From assembly GCA_964545205.1 (NCBI GenBank), contig CAZJFH010000011.1, forward strand, positions 27,352 to 91,351: DNA of 64,000 nt, given 5' to 3'. The notes under the pieces were generated by a model that searched no databases, was not told the origin of the DNA, and worked only from the letters and a program-made list of their open reading frames with translations. The stretch comes from CAZJFH01 sp964545205 (GTDB lineage: Bacteria > Pseudomonadota > Alphaproteobacteria > Rhodospirillales > Magnetospirillaceae). Shown here in pieces: positions 25,531 to 33,614 of this stretch (position 1 is the first letter of the stretch; the number at the start of each line of letters is the position of its first letter). The position numbers were made by a program, and so were the translations under genes.

Positions 25531-26511
25531 GTGACGGCGACCGCGACGATCCGCACGCAGGCTATCGGCGAAACCGAGCCGCGCCACGACTGGCGCCTGG
25601 AGGAGGTGCTCGACCTCTTCGCGCTGCCGTTCAACGACCTGCTGTTCCGGGCGCAGACCATCCATCGCGCCAATTTCGATCCGAACCGCATCCAGGTCAG
25701 CCGCCTGCTGTCGATCAAGACCGGAAGCTGCCCCGAGGACTGCAAGTACTGCCCGCAGAGCGCGCATTACGACACCGGCCTCGACAAGGAGAAGCTGGTC
25801 GAGATCGAGACCGTGCTGTCCGCCGCCCGCGCCGCCAAGGAGTCCGGCGCCTCGCGCTTCTGCATGGGCGCCGCCTGGCGCGGCCCGGGCAAGGACTTCG
25901 ACACCGTCGTCGCGATGGTCGAGGGCGTCAAGGCGATGGGTCTCGAGACCTGCGCCAGCCTAGGCCTGCTCACCGCCGAGCAGGCGCACCGGCTGAAGGA
26001 CGCCGGCCTCGACTACTACAACCACAACATCGACACCTCGGAAGACCATTACGGCGAGATCATCACCACGCGCACCTTCCAGGACCGCATCGACACCCTC
26101 GAGACGGTGCGCCATGCCGGGCTGAAGGTGTGCTGCGGCGGCATCGTCGGCCTCGGCGAGGAGAAGGCCGACCGCGCCAAGATGCTGCGCACCCTCGCCT
26201 GCATGAGCCCGCATCCCGAGAGCGTGCCGATCAACCTGTTGATCCGCATCCCCGGCACGCCGTTCGAGGGCAACGACCAGGTCGACAATTTCGAGTTCGT
26301 CCGCACCATCGCCGTGGCCCGCATCATGATGCCGAAGTCGCTGGTGCGCCTGTCGGCCGGCCGCCAGGGCATGACCGAGGAGCTGCAGGCGCTGTGCTTC
26401 CTGGCCGGTGCCAATTCGGTGTTCTGCGGCGAGAAGCTGCTGACCGCCGGCAATCCCAAGCCCGACCAGGACGCCAGCCTGTTCGGCCGCCTGGGTCTGA
26501 AGCCGCTCTGA
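25531..26511 (+). CDS. bioB: Biotin synthase
   Basis: BioB is the radical-SAM enzyme that inserts sulfur into dethiobiotin. The 326-residue protein has the [4Fe-4S] triad Cys67, Cys71 and Cys74 in SCPEDCKYCPQS, the YYNHNIDTS motif, GGIVGLGE and the MMPKSLVRLSAGR segment. The GTG start lies seven bases after GGAGGT; the frame is open far upstream but without coding character. It is divergent from the bioF operon, so both probably share a control region at 25438-25530. Confidence 0.94.
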   Translation: MTATATIRTQAIGETEPRHDWRLEEVLDLFALPFNDLLFRAQTIHRANFDPNRIQVSRLLSIKTGSCPEDCKYCPQSAHYDTGLDKEKLVEIETVLSAARAAKESGASRFCMGAAWRGPGKDFDTVVAMVEGVKAMGLETCASLGLLTAEQAHRLKDAGLDYYNHNIDTSEDHYGEIITTRTFQDRIDTLETVRHAGLKVCCGGIVGLGEEKADRAKMLRTLACMSPHPESVPINLLIRIPGTPFEGNDQVDNFEFVRTIAVARIMMPKSLVRLSAGRQGMTEELQALCFLAGANSVFCGEKLLTAGNPKPDQDASLFGRLGLKPL

Positions 26512-26532
26512 CGGTCGGCGGGCGCGATCGGG

Positions 26533-26568
26533 CAAGCGCGCGTCTGGAGACCCGCGCCCGCGCTTGCT
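26533..26568 (+). repeat. Hairpin repeat, family B (copy 1)
   Basis: An outer 9-base arm GCAAGCGCG/CGCGCTTGC encloses an inner CGTCTGGAGACCCGCG hairpin. The inner part recurs at 28896-28919, so the two copies bracket the kinase-like and enolase-like genes. The element lies just before the ATG at 26580 and leaves no room for a normal ribosome binding site. Confidence 0.6.
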
Positions 26569-26579
26569 ATCATCCTCGG

Positions 26580-27608
26580 ATGAGCGAGGCCGAGCCGCAG
26601 CCGACGACCGCCCCGCCGCCCGAGATCGTGGCGGCGCTGGCGCGCATGGGGCTGGTCGCGGCCGGCGCGCCGGCGCGGTTCGCGGCCCTGGCCGGCGGCG
26701 TGTCCTCCGACATCTGGCTGGTCGAGACGCCCGGCGGCGCGTTCTGCGTCAAGCGGGCGCTGGCCAAGCTCAAGGTCAAGGACGACTGGCGGGCGCCGGT
26801 GTCGCGCAACGCCGCCGAGGCCGCATGGCTGCGCATGGCCGCCGAACGGGTGCCTGGCGCGGCGCCGCGCCTGCTGGCCGAGGACGCCGAGGCGGCGCTG
26901 TTCGCGATGGAGTGGCTGCCGCCCGAGCGCTACCGGCTGTGGAAGGCCGAACTGCTGGCCGGCCGCGCCGATCCCGGCGAGGCCGCCGCCGTCGGGGCGC
27001 GGCTGGCGCGCCTGCACGCCGCCACCGCCGGCGATCCGGCCATGCGCGACGGCTTCGCCAACGACCACATCTTCCTGCCGATCCGCATCGAGCCCTACCT
27101 GCTCGCCACCGCCCGCCGCCACCCCGACCGGGCGCCGGCGCTGGAGGCGCTGGCCGAGACCACGGCGAAGACCAAGCTTGCCGTCGTGCACGGCGACGTC
27201 AGCCCCAAGAACATCCTGCTCGGTCCCGACGGGCCGGTGTTCCTCGACGCCGAATGCGCCTGGTACGGCGATCCGGCCTTCGACCTCGCCTTCTGCCTCA
27301 ATCACCTGCTGCTCAAATGCGTCGCGCGCCCGCAGGCGGCGCCGCGCTTCCTGGCCTGCTTCGACGCGCTCGCCGCCGCCTACCTCGCCGGCGTCGCGTG
27401 GGAACCGGCGGCGGCGGTCGAGGCCAGGGCGGCGCGGCTGCTGCCGGGGCTGTTCCTGGCCCGGGTCGACGGCAAGTCGCCGGTGGAATACGTCACGCGC
27501 GACGACGAAAAGGACCGCATCCGCGCCACCGCCCGGGCGCTGCTGGCCGCACCGGTCGCGCAGTTGTCGGCTGTGCGCGCGGCTTGGGCGGAACGACTGG
27601 GAGGATAG
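26580..27608 (+). CDS. Aminoglycoside-phosphotransferase-fold kinase (substrate unknown)
   Basis: This is a 342-residue small-molecule kinase of the APH/choline kinase superfamily. The N-lobe contains LAGGVSSDIWLVETPGGAFCVKRAL (glycine-rich loop and ATP-anchoring Lys). The catalytic loop is VVHGDVSPKNILLG (Asp and Asn, about residues 202-215) and the metal-binding turn is FLDAECAWYGDPAFDLAFCLNHLLLK. Both active-site motifs are intact, so it should phosphorylate a small molecule. It is followed after one base by an enolase-like gene, and the pair lies between two copies of a hairpin repeat. A drug-resistance role is not implied; most chromosomal members have metabolic substrates. Confidence 0.75.
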   Translation: MSEAEPQPTTAPPPEIVAALARMGLVAAGAPARFAALAGGVSSDIWLVETPGGAFCVKRALAKLKVKDDWRAPVSRNAAEAAWLRMAAERVPGAAPRLLAEDAEAALFAMEWLPPERYRLWKAELLAGRADPGEAAAVGARLARLHAATAGDPAMRDGFANDHIFLPIRIEPYLLATARRHPDRAPALEALAETTAKTKLAVVHGDVSPKNILLGPDGPVFLDAECAWYGDPAFDLAFCLNHLLLKCVARPQAAPRFLACFDALAAAYLAGVAWEPAAAVEARAARLLPGLFLARVDGKSPVEYVTRDDEKDRIRATARALLAAPVAQLSAVRAAWAERLGG

Positions 27609-27609
27609 A

Positions 27610-28893
27610 ATGACGGATACGGCGATCGCCCAGGTGATCGGGCGCAGGGTCTGGGATTCGCGCGGCTGGCCGACGGTCGAGGCCGAGATCGTGCTCGCCG
27701 ACGGCAGCCGCGGCCGTGCCATCGCGCCGGCCGGCGCCTCGACCGGCTCGGGCGAGGCGGTCGACCTGCGCGACGGCGGCACCATCCTCGAGGGCCGGGA
27801 CGTCCGCCACGCCGTCGCCCACGTCAACGGCGACATCGCGTCGGTGCTCGCCGGCCTCGACGCCGCCGACCAGCCGGTGGTCGACGCCAAGCTGGAGGCG
27901 GTCGACGGCACCGGCAGTTTCGCCCGCATCGGCGGCAACGCCGCCATCGCGGTGTCGATGGCCGCCGCGCACGCCGTCGCCGCGCATCGCGGCCTGCCGC
28001 TGTGGCAGTCGCTCGACGCCGAGCGCGGCACCGGCGAGGTCGTGCTGCCGCTGCCCGAAATCCAGATCTTCGGCGGCGGCGCCCATGCCGGCCACCGCGT
28101 CGACGTGCAGGATTTCATGCTGGTCTGCCCCGGCGCCGAGAGCTTCGCCCAGGCGCTCGACTGGACCGCCGCCGTCTACCACGCGGCCGGCAAGGTCATG
28201 GCCGCCGCCGGGCGCCGCTGCGGCGTCGCCGACGAGGGCGGCTGGTGGCCGATGTTCGACGGCAACGAGGAGGCGCTGGACGCCCTGATGCAGGCGATCG
28301 AGATCGCCGGCCTCGATCCCGGCGTGCAGGTGGCGATCTCGCTCGATGTCGCCGCCACCCAGTTCCACCGCCACGACGGCCTTTACCATCTCGATTGCGA
28401 GGGCAGGGTGCTCGACCGCGACGGCATGATCGCCATGCTGCTCGACTGGCTCGCCCGCTATCCCATCGTCGCCGTCGAGGATCCGCTGGCCGAGAACGAC
28501 GTCGAAGGCCTCGCCGCCTTCACCCGCGCCACCGGCGGCAGGTGCCAGGTCATCGCCGACGATGCCGCGGTGACCAGCGCCGAGCGCGTGCGCGAACTGG
28601 CGGCGGCCGGCGCCTGCAACGCGCTGCTGGTCAAGCCCAACCAGGCCGGCACCCTGACGCGCGCCCGCCGGGCGCTGGAGGCGGCGCGCGAGGCCGGCTG
28701 GGGCGCCGTGGTCTCGGCCCGTTCCGGCGAGACCGAGGACACCACCATCGTCGACCTCGCCCTCGGCTGGGGCGTCGAGCAGTTCAAGGTCGGCTCCTTC
28801 GCCCGCTCCGAGCGCATGGTCAAATGGAACGCCATGCTGCGCGTCGAGGAGGCGGCGGGTCGGCGCGGCCGCCTGGCGCGGCCGTTCGGGTAG
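27610..28893 (+). CDS. Divergent enolase paralogue
   Basis: This 427-residue protein has the full enolase fold but departs from the housekeeping enzyme. In alignment by motif, His159, Glu209 (DEGG), metal ligands Asp246, Glu290 and Asp317, base Lys342 (LLVKPNQAGTLT) and Lys393 are kept. The residue equivalent to yeast Glu168 is Asp168 (VQDFM instead of VQEFM), and the His of the SHRSGETEDT motif is Ala370 (SARSGETEDT). It can therefore be expected to bind a phosphorylated carboxylate and two metals, but may dehydrate something other than 2-phosphoglycerate. It starts one base after the kinase-like gene, which may make its substrate. Confidence 0.75.
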   Translation: MTDTAIAQVIGRRVWDSRGWPTVEAEIVLADGSRGRAIAPAGASTGSGEAVDLRDGGTILEGRDVRHAVAHVNGDIASVLAGLDAADQPVVDAKLEAVDGTGSFARIGGNAAIAVSMAAAHAVAAHRGLPLWQSLDAERGTGEVVLPLPEIQIFGGGAHAGHRVDVQDFMLVCPGAESFAQALDWTAAVYHAAGKVMAAAGRRCGVADEGGWWPMFDGNEEALDALMQAIEIAGLDPGVQVAISLDVAATQFHRHDGLYHLDCEGRVLDRDGMIAMLLDWLARYPIVAVEDPLAENDVEGLAAFTRATGGRCQVIADDAAVTSAERVRELAAAGACNALLVKPNQAGTLTRARRALEAAREAGWGAVVSARSGETEDTTIVDLALGWGVEQFKVGSFARSERMVKWNAMLRVEEAAGRRGRLARPFG

Positions 28894-28895
28894 AG

Positions 28896-28919
28896 CCGCG
28901 GGTCTGGAGACCCGCGCTC
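28896..28919 (+). repeat. Hairpin repeat, family B (copy 2)
   Basis: A perfect 8-base stem (CGCGGGTC/GACCCGCG) closes a TGGA tetraloop immediately after the enolase-like stop codon. It shares the TCTGGAGACCCGCGC core with the copy at 26533-26568 and may terminate the transcript. Confidence 0.6.
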
Positions 28920-29037
28920 CCCGGGGCGCCGCGGCCGTGCGCGAAAGCGGGAATCCATGCCGCAATCGGGAATGCCGCTGGCCGGCGCACGGCCCCGGCC
29001 TGCCGCGGGGCGTCGGATCGACGAGGCGGAACGGTGC

Positions 29038-29054
29038 TTGCGATTGACTTGCAA
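29038..29054 (+). promoter_or_regulatory. Fur-box-like operator before the iron ABC transporter genes
   Basis: TTGCGATTGACTTGCAA matches the proteobacterial Fur-box form TTGCGAATGATTCGCAA at 14 of 17 positions and contains the perfect inverted repeat GATTG-N5-CAATC. It overlaps a possible promoter (TTGACT at 29044-29049, TAATTG at 29067-29072, 17 bases apart). It lies 55 bases before the permease start, so iron repression is the natural reading. Confidence 0.5.
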
Positions 29055-29109
29055 TCTCCGGCACAATAATTGAAGGGTTTTCGCCCGTCATCCTGTGTCC
29101 CGGGGGAGC

Positions 29110-30810
29110 ATGGCCAACACGCATTTCAACGCGCCGGCCCGTTTCGCGCTGCCGCGGCTGCCGTCGGCGGCCGGGATGTTCGACGGCTGGACCGGGCCGC
29201 TGCTGATCGCCGCGGCCTTGGTCGCGGCGCCGGTGCTGGTCGTGCTCGGCCATGTGTTCGTCGATTCGGGCGAGGTGTGGTCGCATCTGGCCGCGACGGT
29301 GCTGCCGCGCTACGTAATCAACTCGCTGCTGCTGATGACCGGGGTCGGCGCCGGGGTGGTGGTGATCGGGGTCGGCACCGCCTGGCTGGTGACCATGCTG
29401 CGCTTTCCCGGCGCGCGGCTGTTCGAGTGGGCGCTGCTGCTGCCGCTGGCGATGCCGGCCTACGTGATCGCCTACACCTACACCGGCATGCTCGACTACG
29501 CCGGGCCGGTGCAGACCGGCCTCCGGACGCTGTTCGGCTGGACGTCGGCGCGCGACTACTGGTTCCCGTCGGTGCGCTCTCTGGGCGGCGCCGTGGCGAT
29601 GATGACGCTGGTGCTCTATCCCTACGTCTACATGCTGGCCCGCGCCGCCTTCCTCGAGCAGTCGGTGTGCGCGCTGGAGGCCAGCCGCACCCTGGGCTGC
29701 GGCCCATGGCGCAGCTTCCGCCGCGTGGCGCTGCCGCTGGCCCGGCCGGCGATCGTCGGCGGCGCCGCGCTGGCGCTGATGGAGACGCTGAACGACTTCG
29801 GCACGGTGCAGTATTTCGCCGTCGATACCTTCACCACCGGCATCTACCGCACCTGGCTCGGCCTCGGCGAGCAGGCGGTCGCGGCGCAACTCGGCGCCGT
29901 GCTGATGCTGTTCATCTTCGCCCTGGTGCTGATGGAGCGCTGGTCGCGCGGCCGCGCCAGGTTCCACCACACCACCGGCCGCTATCGCCGGCTGCCGCGC
30001 ATCGAGCTGCGCGGCGTCAAGGCGGCGCTGGCCTTCGCCGCCTGCCTGCTGCCGGTGGCGCTCGGATTCGTCCTGCCGGCGGCGATGCTGGCGCGATGGT
30101 CGCTGCTGACCGCGGCCGAGACCGTCGACGGACGGTTCCTCGACCTGCTGGTCAACAGCCTGGTCCTGGCCTCGGTCACCGCGGGGCTGGCCGTCGTGGT
30201 GGCGCTGCTGATGGCCTACGCCCACCGCCTGCGCCCGACCCGGATGGCCTCGGCGGCGGTGCGGCTGGCCGGGATGGGCTACGCGGTGCCGGGCTCGGTG
30301 ATCGCGGTCGGCGCGCTGGTGCCGCTGGCCGCCTTCGACAACGGTCTCGACGCCTTCATGCGCGAGACCTTCGGCGTCTCGACCGGGCTGCTGCTGACCG
30401 GCAGCATCGCCGGCCTGGTCTACGCCTATCTCGTGCGCTTCCTGGCGGTGTCCTACAACACCGTCGAGTCCAGCCTGGCCAAGATCACGCCGGCGATGGA
30501 GGGCGCGGCGCGCACGCTGGGCCACGGCCCGCTGGCGACGTTGCGCAAGGTGCACGTGCCGGTGATGCGCGGCTCGATCCTCACCGCCGGGCTGCTGGTC
30601 TTCGTCGACGTGATGAAGGAGCTGCCGGCGACGCTGATCATGCGGCCGTTCAACTTCGACACCCTGGCGGTGCGCACCTTCACCCTGGCCTCGGACGAGC
30701 GGCTGGCCGATGCGGCGCCGGCGGCGCTGGCCATCGTCGCCGCCGGCATCCTGCCGGTGGTCATCCTGAGCGCCGCCATCGCGCGCTCGCGCCCGGGAGA
30801 AAGCAATTGA
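29110..30810 (+). CDS. Fe3+-type ABC transporter permease (FbpB/SfuB family)
   Basis: This is a 566-residue fused permease with two homologous six-helix halves, typical of ferric-iron importers. Each half carries an EAA loop: ASRTLGCGPWRSFRRVALPLARPAI (about 190-215) and GAARTLGHGPLATLRKVHVPVMRGSI (about 465-490). The conserved ETLNDFGTVQYFAVDTFTTGIY after the first loop is characteristic of the iron group. A GTG five codons upstream is an alternative start. Its TGA overlaps the TTG start of the ATPase gene. No periplasmic binding-protein gene is adjacent. The upstream Fur-box-like site supports the substrate call. Confidence 0.83.
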   Translation: MANTHFNAPARFALPRLPSAAGMFDGWTGPLLIAAALVAAPVLVVLGHVFVDSGEVWSHLAATVLPRYVINSLLLMTGVGAGVVVIGVGTAWLVTMLRFPGARLFEWALLLPLAMPAYVIAYTYTGMLDYAGPVQTGLRTLFGWTSARDYWFPSVRSLGGAVAMMTLVLYPYVYMLARAAFLEQSVCALEASRTLGCGPWRSFRRVALPLARPAIVGGAALALMETLNDFGTVQYFAVDTFTTGIYRTWLGLGEQAVAAQLGAVLMLFIFALVLMERWSRGRARFHHTTGRYRRLPRIELRGVKAALAFAACLLPVALGFVLPAAMLARWSLLTAAETVDGRFLDLLVNSLVLASVTAGLAVVVALLMAYAHRLRPTRMASAAVRLAGMGYAVPGSVIAVGALVPLAAFDNGLDAFMRETFGVSTGLLLTGSIAGLVYAYLVRFLAVSYNTVESSLAKITPAMEGAARTLGHGPLATLRKVHVPVMRGSILTAGLLVFVDVMKELPATLIMRPFNFDTLAVRTFTLASDERLADAAPAALAIVAAGILPVVILSAAIARSRPGESN

Positions 30811-31892
30811 CGCACGACACCGTCGCTCGCGCCGGCGGCCTCCGGCTCGAGGACATCCGCCACGGTTTCGACGGCAACACGGTGGTCGACGGCGTGTCGC
30901 TGGCCATCGGCGCCGGCGAACTGGTCTGCCTGCTGGGACCGTCGGGCTGCGGCAAGACCACGACCTTGCGGATCGCCGCCGGCCTCGAGCGCCCGCGCGA
31001 GGGCAGGGTGCTGCTCGACGGCGCCGTGGTCTCGGGCGACGGCGTCCATCTGCCGCCCGAGAGGCGCCATGTCGGCCTGCTGTTCCAGGACTTCGCCCTG
31101 TTTCCGCATCTCTCGGTCGCCGACAACGTCGCCTTCGGCCTCGGCGGCCGCGGCGCCGCCGCCAAGGCGAAGCGGGTCGACGAGGCGCTGGCCCAGGTCG
31201 GCATGGGGGAGTACCGCGACGTCTATCCGCACACGCTCTCGGGCGGCCAGCAGCAGCGCGTGGCGCTGGCCCGGGCGCTGGCGCCCGAGCCGCGGCTGAT
31301 GCTGCTGGACGAGCCGTTCTCGGGCCTCGACTCGCGGCTGCGCGACCAGGTGCGCGACGACACCCTGCACGTGCTCAAGAACTCGGGCGTCGCCACGCTG
31401 ATGGTGACCCACGACCCCGAGGAGGCGATGTTCATGGCCGACCGCATCGCCCTGATGCGCGACGGCCGCATCGAGCAGCTCGGCCGTCCGGTCGATCTCT
31501 ATTGCGCCCCGGTCAGCGCCTTCGTCGCCAGCTTCTTCGGCGAGGTCAACCGGCTGCGCGGCGTCGTCGAGGCGGGCGGCGTCCGCACGCCGTTCGGAGC
31601 GCTGCCGGCCGCCGGTTTTCCGCAAGGCGCCGGCGTCGAGGTGCTGATCCGTCCCGAGGCGCTGCGACTGCGGCCCAGCGGCGAGAGCGCCGCCGTCACC
31701 GCGCAGGTTCTGGCGGCGCGCCTGCTCGGACGCACCAGCCTGATTCATTTGCGGCTCGGGGATGGCGCGACGCCCCCGCTTCACCTACATAGCCGCATGC
31801 CGGGGCGCTTCCTCCCAGCGGAGGGTGAAATCGTCGAGGTCGATCTCGACGCCGCCCAGGCCTTCGTGTTCGCGGCGGACGACACAAAATAG
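30807..31892 (+). CDS. Fe3+-type ABC transporter ATP-binding protein
   Basis: This 361-residue ATPase drives the permease encoded just upstream. It has Walker A GPSGCGKTT, the Q-loop LLFQDFALFPHLSVADNVAFGL, the signature LSGGQQQR, Walker B LMLLDEPFSGLD, and the His switch VTHDPEEA. The C-terminal 120 residues form a TOBE-type regulatory domain (VEVLIRPEALRL). The start is a TTG overlapping the permease stop (TTGA), with GGGAGA seven bases before it, so expression is coupled. It matches the FbpC/PotA-like class. Confidence 0.87.
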   Translation: MTHDTVARAGGLRLEDIRHGFDGNTVVDGVSLAIGAGELVCLLGPSGCGKTTTLRIAAGLERPREGRVLLDGAVVSGDGVHLPPERRHVGLLFQDFALFPHLSVADNVAFGLGGRGAAAKAKRVDEALAQVGMGEYRDVYPHTLSGGQQQRVALARALAPEPRLMLLDEPFSGLDSRLRDQVRDDTLHVLKNSGVATLMVTHDPEEAMFMADRIALMRDGRIEQLGRPVDLYCAPVSAFVASFFGEVNRLRGVVEAGGVRTPFGALPAAGFPQGAGVEVLIRPEALRLRPSGESAAVTAQVLAARLLGRTSLIHLRLGDGATPPLHLHSRMPGRFLPAEGEIVEVDLDAAQAFVFAADDTK

Positions 31893-31982
31893 CGCCGGCC
31901 CGGACCCAGGCGTTGCCAGGGGGGCGGCGTTCTGCGATGATCCGCCGGCCGAGTCGCGTGCTCAATTTGGAGAAGACTTCCG

Positions 31983-32225
31983 ATGGGTTTTACCAGCATC
32001 TGGCACTGGGTGATCGTTCTGGTCATCGTCCTGCTTCTGTTCGGTGCCGGAAAGATTCCGCGTCTGATGGGTGATCTCGCCAAGGGCGTGAAAGCCTTCA
32101 AGGCCGGCCTGAAGGACGAAGAGGGCGCCGAGGCCGCCGAAGGCCCGAAGCAGATCAAGTCCGAGTCGGTCGAGGCCGACAAGGCCACGGTGGTCGAGAA
32201 GAAGGACGAGCCGGCCAAGCACTAA
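31983..32225 (+). CDS. tatA: Sec-independent protein translocase subunit TatA
   Basis: TatA multimers form the pore of the Tat system, which exports folded twin-arginine proteins such as the DctP of this window. The 80-residue protein begins MGFTSIWHWVIVLVIVLLLFGAGKIPRLMGDLAKGVKAFK, one transmembrane helix, the FG hinge and an amphipathic helix, and ends in a charged tail. It is first in a tatA-tatB-tatC-serS-surE-pcm-nlpD block conserved in alphaproteobacteria. GGAG lies upstream of the ATG. Confidence 0.93.
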   Translation: MGFTSIWHWVIVLVIVLLLFGAGKIPRLMGDLAKGVKAFKAGLKDEEGAEAAEGPKQIKSESVEADKATVVEKKDEPAKH

Positions 32226-32252
32226 CGGCCGTTCGAGCGGAGACGTCCTTCC

Positions 32253-32684
32253 ATGTTCGACATCGCCTGGACGGAGATGGCGCTGGTCGCGGCCATCATG
32301 CTCCTGGTCATCGGTCCCAAGGAGCTGCCGCGGGTCCTCCGTCAGATGGGCATCTGGGTGCGCAAGCTGCGCACGCTGGCCGGCGAGTTCCAGAAGAACC
32401 TCGACGACATGGTGCGCGAGTCGGAACTCGACGACGTGCGCAAGGATGTCGAGCGCATCGGCCGCATGAACCCGATGCGCGAGGCCGAGAAGGCGATCGA
32501 TCCGACCGGCGAGGTCGATCGCGCGTTGCGCCTCGATGACGAGGACAAGCCGCAGCTCGCCAAGATTCCGACCGCGTCGCAGCCGGCCGAGGCGCCCGAG
32601 CCGACGGTGCCGCAGGTGCCGCAGGAGCAGCCGAAGGGCGAGGCCGAGCCGGCCGCCCGGAACGAGCAGGGACCGAAGCCGTGA
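32253..32684 (+). CDS. tatB: Sec-independent protein translocase subunit TatB
   Basis: TatB forms the twin-arginine signal receptor with TatC. At 143 residues it shows the TatB-type start MFDIAWTEMALVAAIMLLVIGPKELPRVLRQMGIWVRKLR (helix, conserved Glu and GPKELP), an amphipathic helix and a long acidic/Pro-rich tail. The tail length distinguishes it from TatA. Its last four bases overlap the GTG start of tatC. Confidence 0.92.
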   Translation: MFDIAWTEMALVAAIMLLVIGPKELPRVLRQMGIWVRKLRTLAGEFQKNLDDMVRESELDDVRKDVERIGRMNPMREAEKAIDPTGEVDRALRLDDEDKPQLAKIPTASQPAEAPEPTVPQVPQEQPKGEAEPAARNEQGPKP

Positions 32685-33526
32685 CCGCGGTCAACAACAC
32701 GCCCGACGACTACAAGATGCCGCTGCTCGAGCATCTGATCGAGCTGCGCAAGCGGCTGTTCTACTCCGCGCTCGGCTTCGTCATCGCGTTCTTCGTCTGC
32801 TTCTACTTCGCCAAGCCGATCTACGGCTTCCTGGTTCAGCCGCTGGCCGACATCCTGGCCGAAAAGGGCGGCGACCGGCGCATGATCTACACCCATCTGC
32901 TGGAGGCCTTCTTCACCGAGATGAAGGTCGCCGCCTTCGCGGCGCTGATGGTGGCGTTCCCGGTCATCTCCGGCCAGTTGTGGGCGTTCATCGCGCCCGG
33001 CCTCTACAAGCACGAGAAGAAGGCCTTCCTGCCCTTCCTGCTGGCGACGCCGATCCTGTTCCTGCTCGGCGCGGCGCTGGTCTACTACTTCGTCATGCCG
33101 ACGGCGTGGACGTTTTTCCTGTCGTTCGAGGATACCTCGGCGACCTCGGTCGGGCTGCCGATCCAGCTCGAGGCCAAGGTCAGCGAGTATCTGTCGCTGG
33201 TGATGAGCCTGATCTTCGCCTTCGGCCTGGCGTTCCAGCTTCCCGTGCTGCTGACGCTGATGGCGCGGGTCGGCCTGGTCAGCAGCCAGGGACTGGCCGA
33301 GAAGCGGCGCTACGCGATCGTCGGCGTGTTCGTCGCCGCCGCGATCCTGACGCCGCCGGACGTGATCAGCCAGCTCGGCCTGGCGATCCCGATGATCGGG
33401 CTGTACGAGATTTCGATCTGGTCGGCGAAGCTGGTCGAGCGCAAGCGCGCGCGGGAAGAGGAAGAGCGCGACGAGGCCGCGGCCGACGCCTCGGGCATCG
33501 AAGAGACCGACTTCAACGAGGGTTAG
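32681..33526 (+). CDS. tatC: Sec-independent protein translocase subunit TatC
   Basis: TatC is the six-helix core receptor that binds the twin-arginine motif. The 281-residue protein contains MPLLEHLIELRKRLFYSALG (the conserved HLxELRxR loop), FPVISGQLWAFIAPGLYKHEK, the LLGAALVYYFVMPTAWTFF segment and the late FGLAFQLPVLLTLMARVG, followed by the TPPDVISQ motif. The start is a GTG overlapping tatB. The C-terminal 30 residues are charged. Confidence 0.94.
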   Translation: MTAVNNTPDDYKMPLLEHLIELRKRLFYSALGFVIAFFVCFYFAKPIYGFLVQPLADILAEKGGDRRMIYTHLLEAFFTEMKVAAFAALMVAFPVISGQLWAFIAPGLYKHEKKAFLPFLLATPILFLLGAALVYYFVMPTAWTFFLSFEDTSATSVGLPIQLEAKVSEYLSLVMSLIFAFGLAFQLPVLLTLMARVGLVSSQGLAEKRRYAIVGVFVAAAILTPPDVISQLGLAIPMIGLYEISIWSAKLVERKRAREEEERDEAAADASGIEETDFNEG

Positions 33527-33614
33527 AGACGCTTCGGCGTCGCGCCCCTTCTCTGGACGGACCACTCGTCCCGGTCTATAACCGCCGCTCCGAACCAACA
33601 GCGAGCTGGACGCG

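Noticed and set aside
26580..27608. Aminoglycoside resistance gene
   Set aside because: The fold is shared by many metabolic kinases and nothing in the context points to antibiotic modification.
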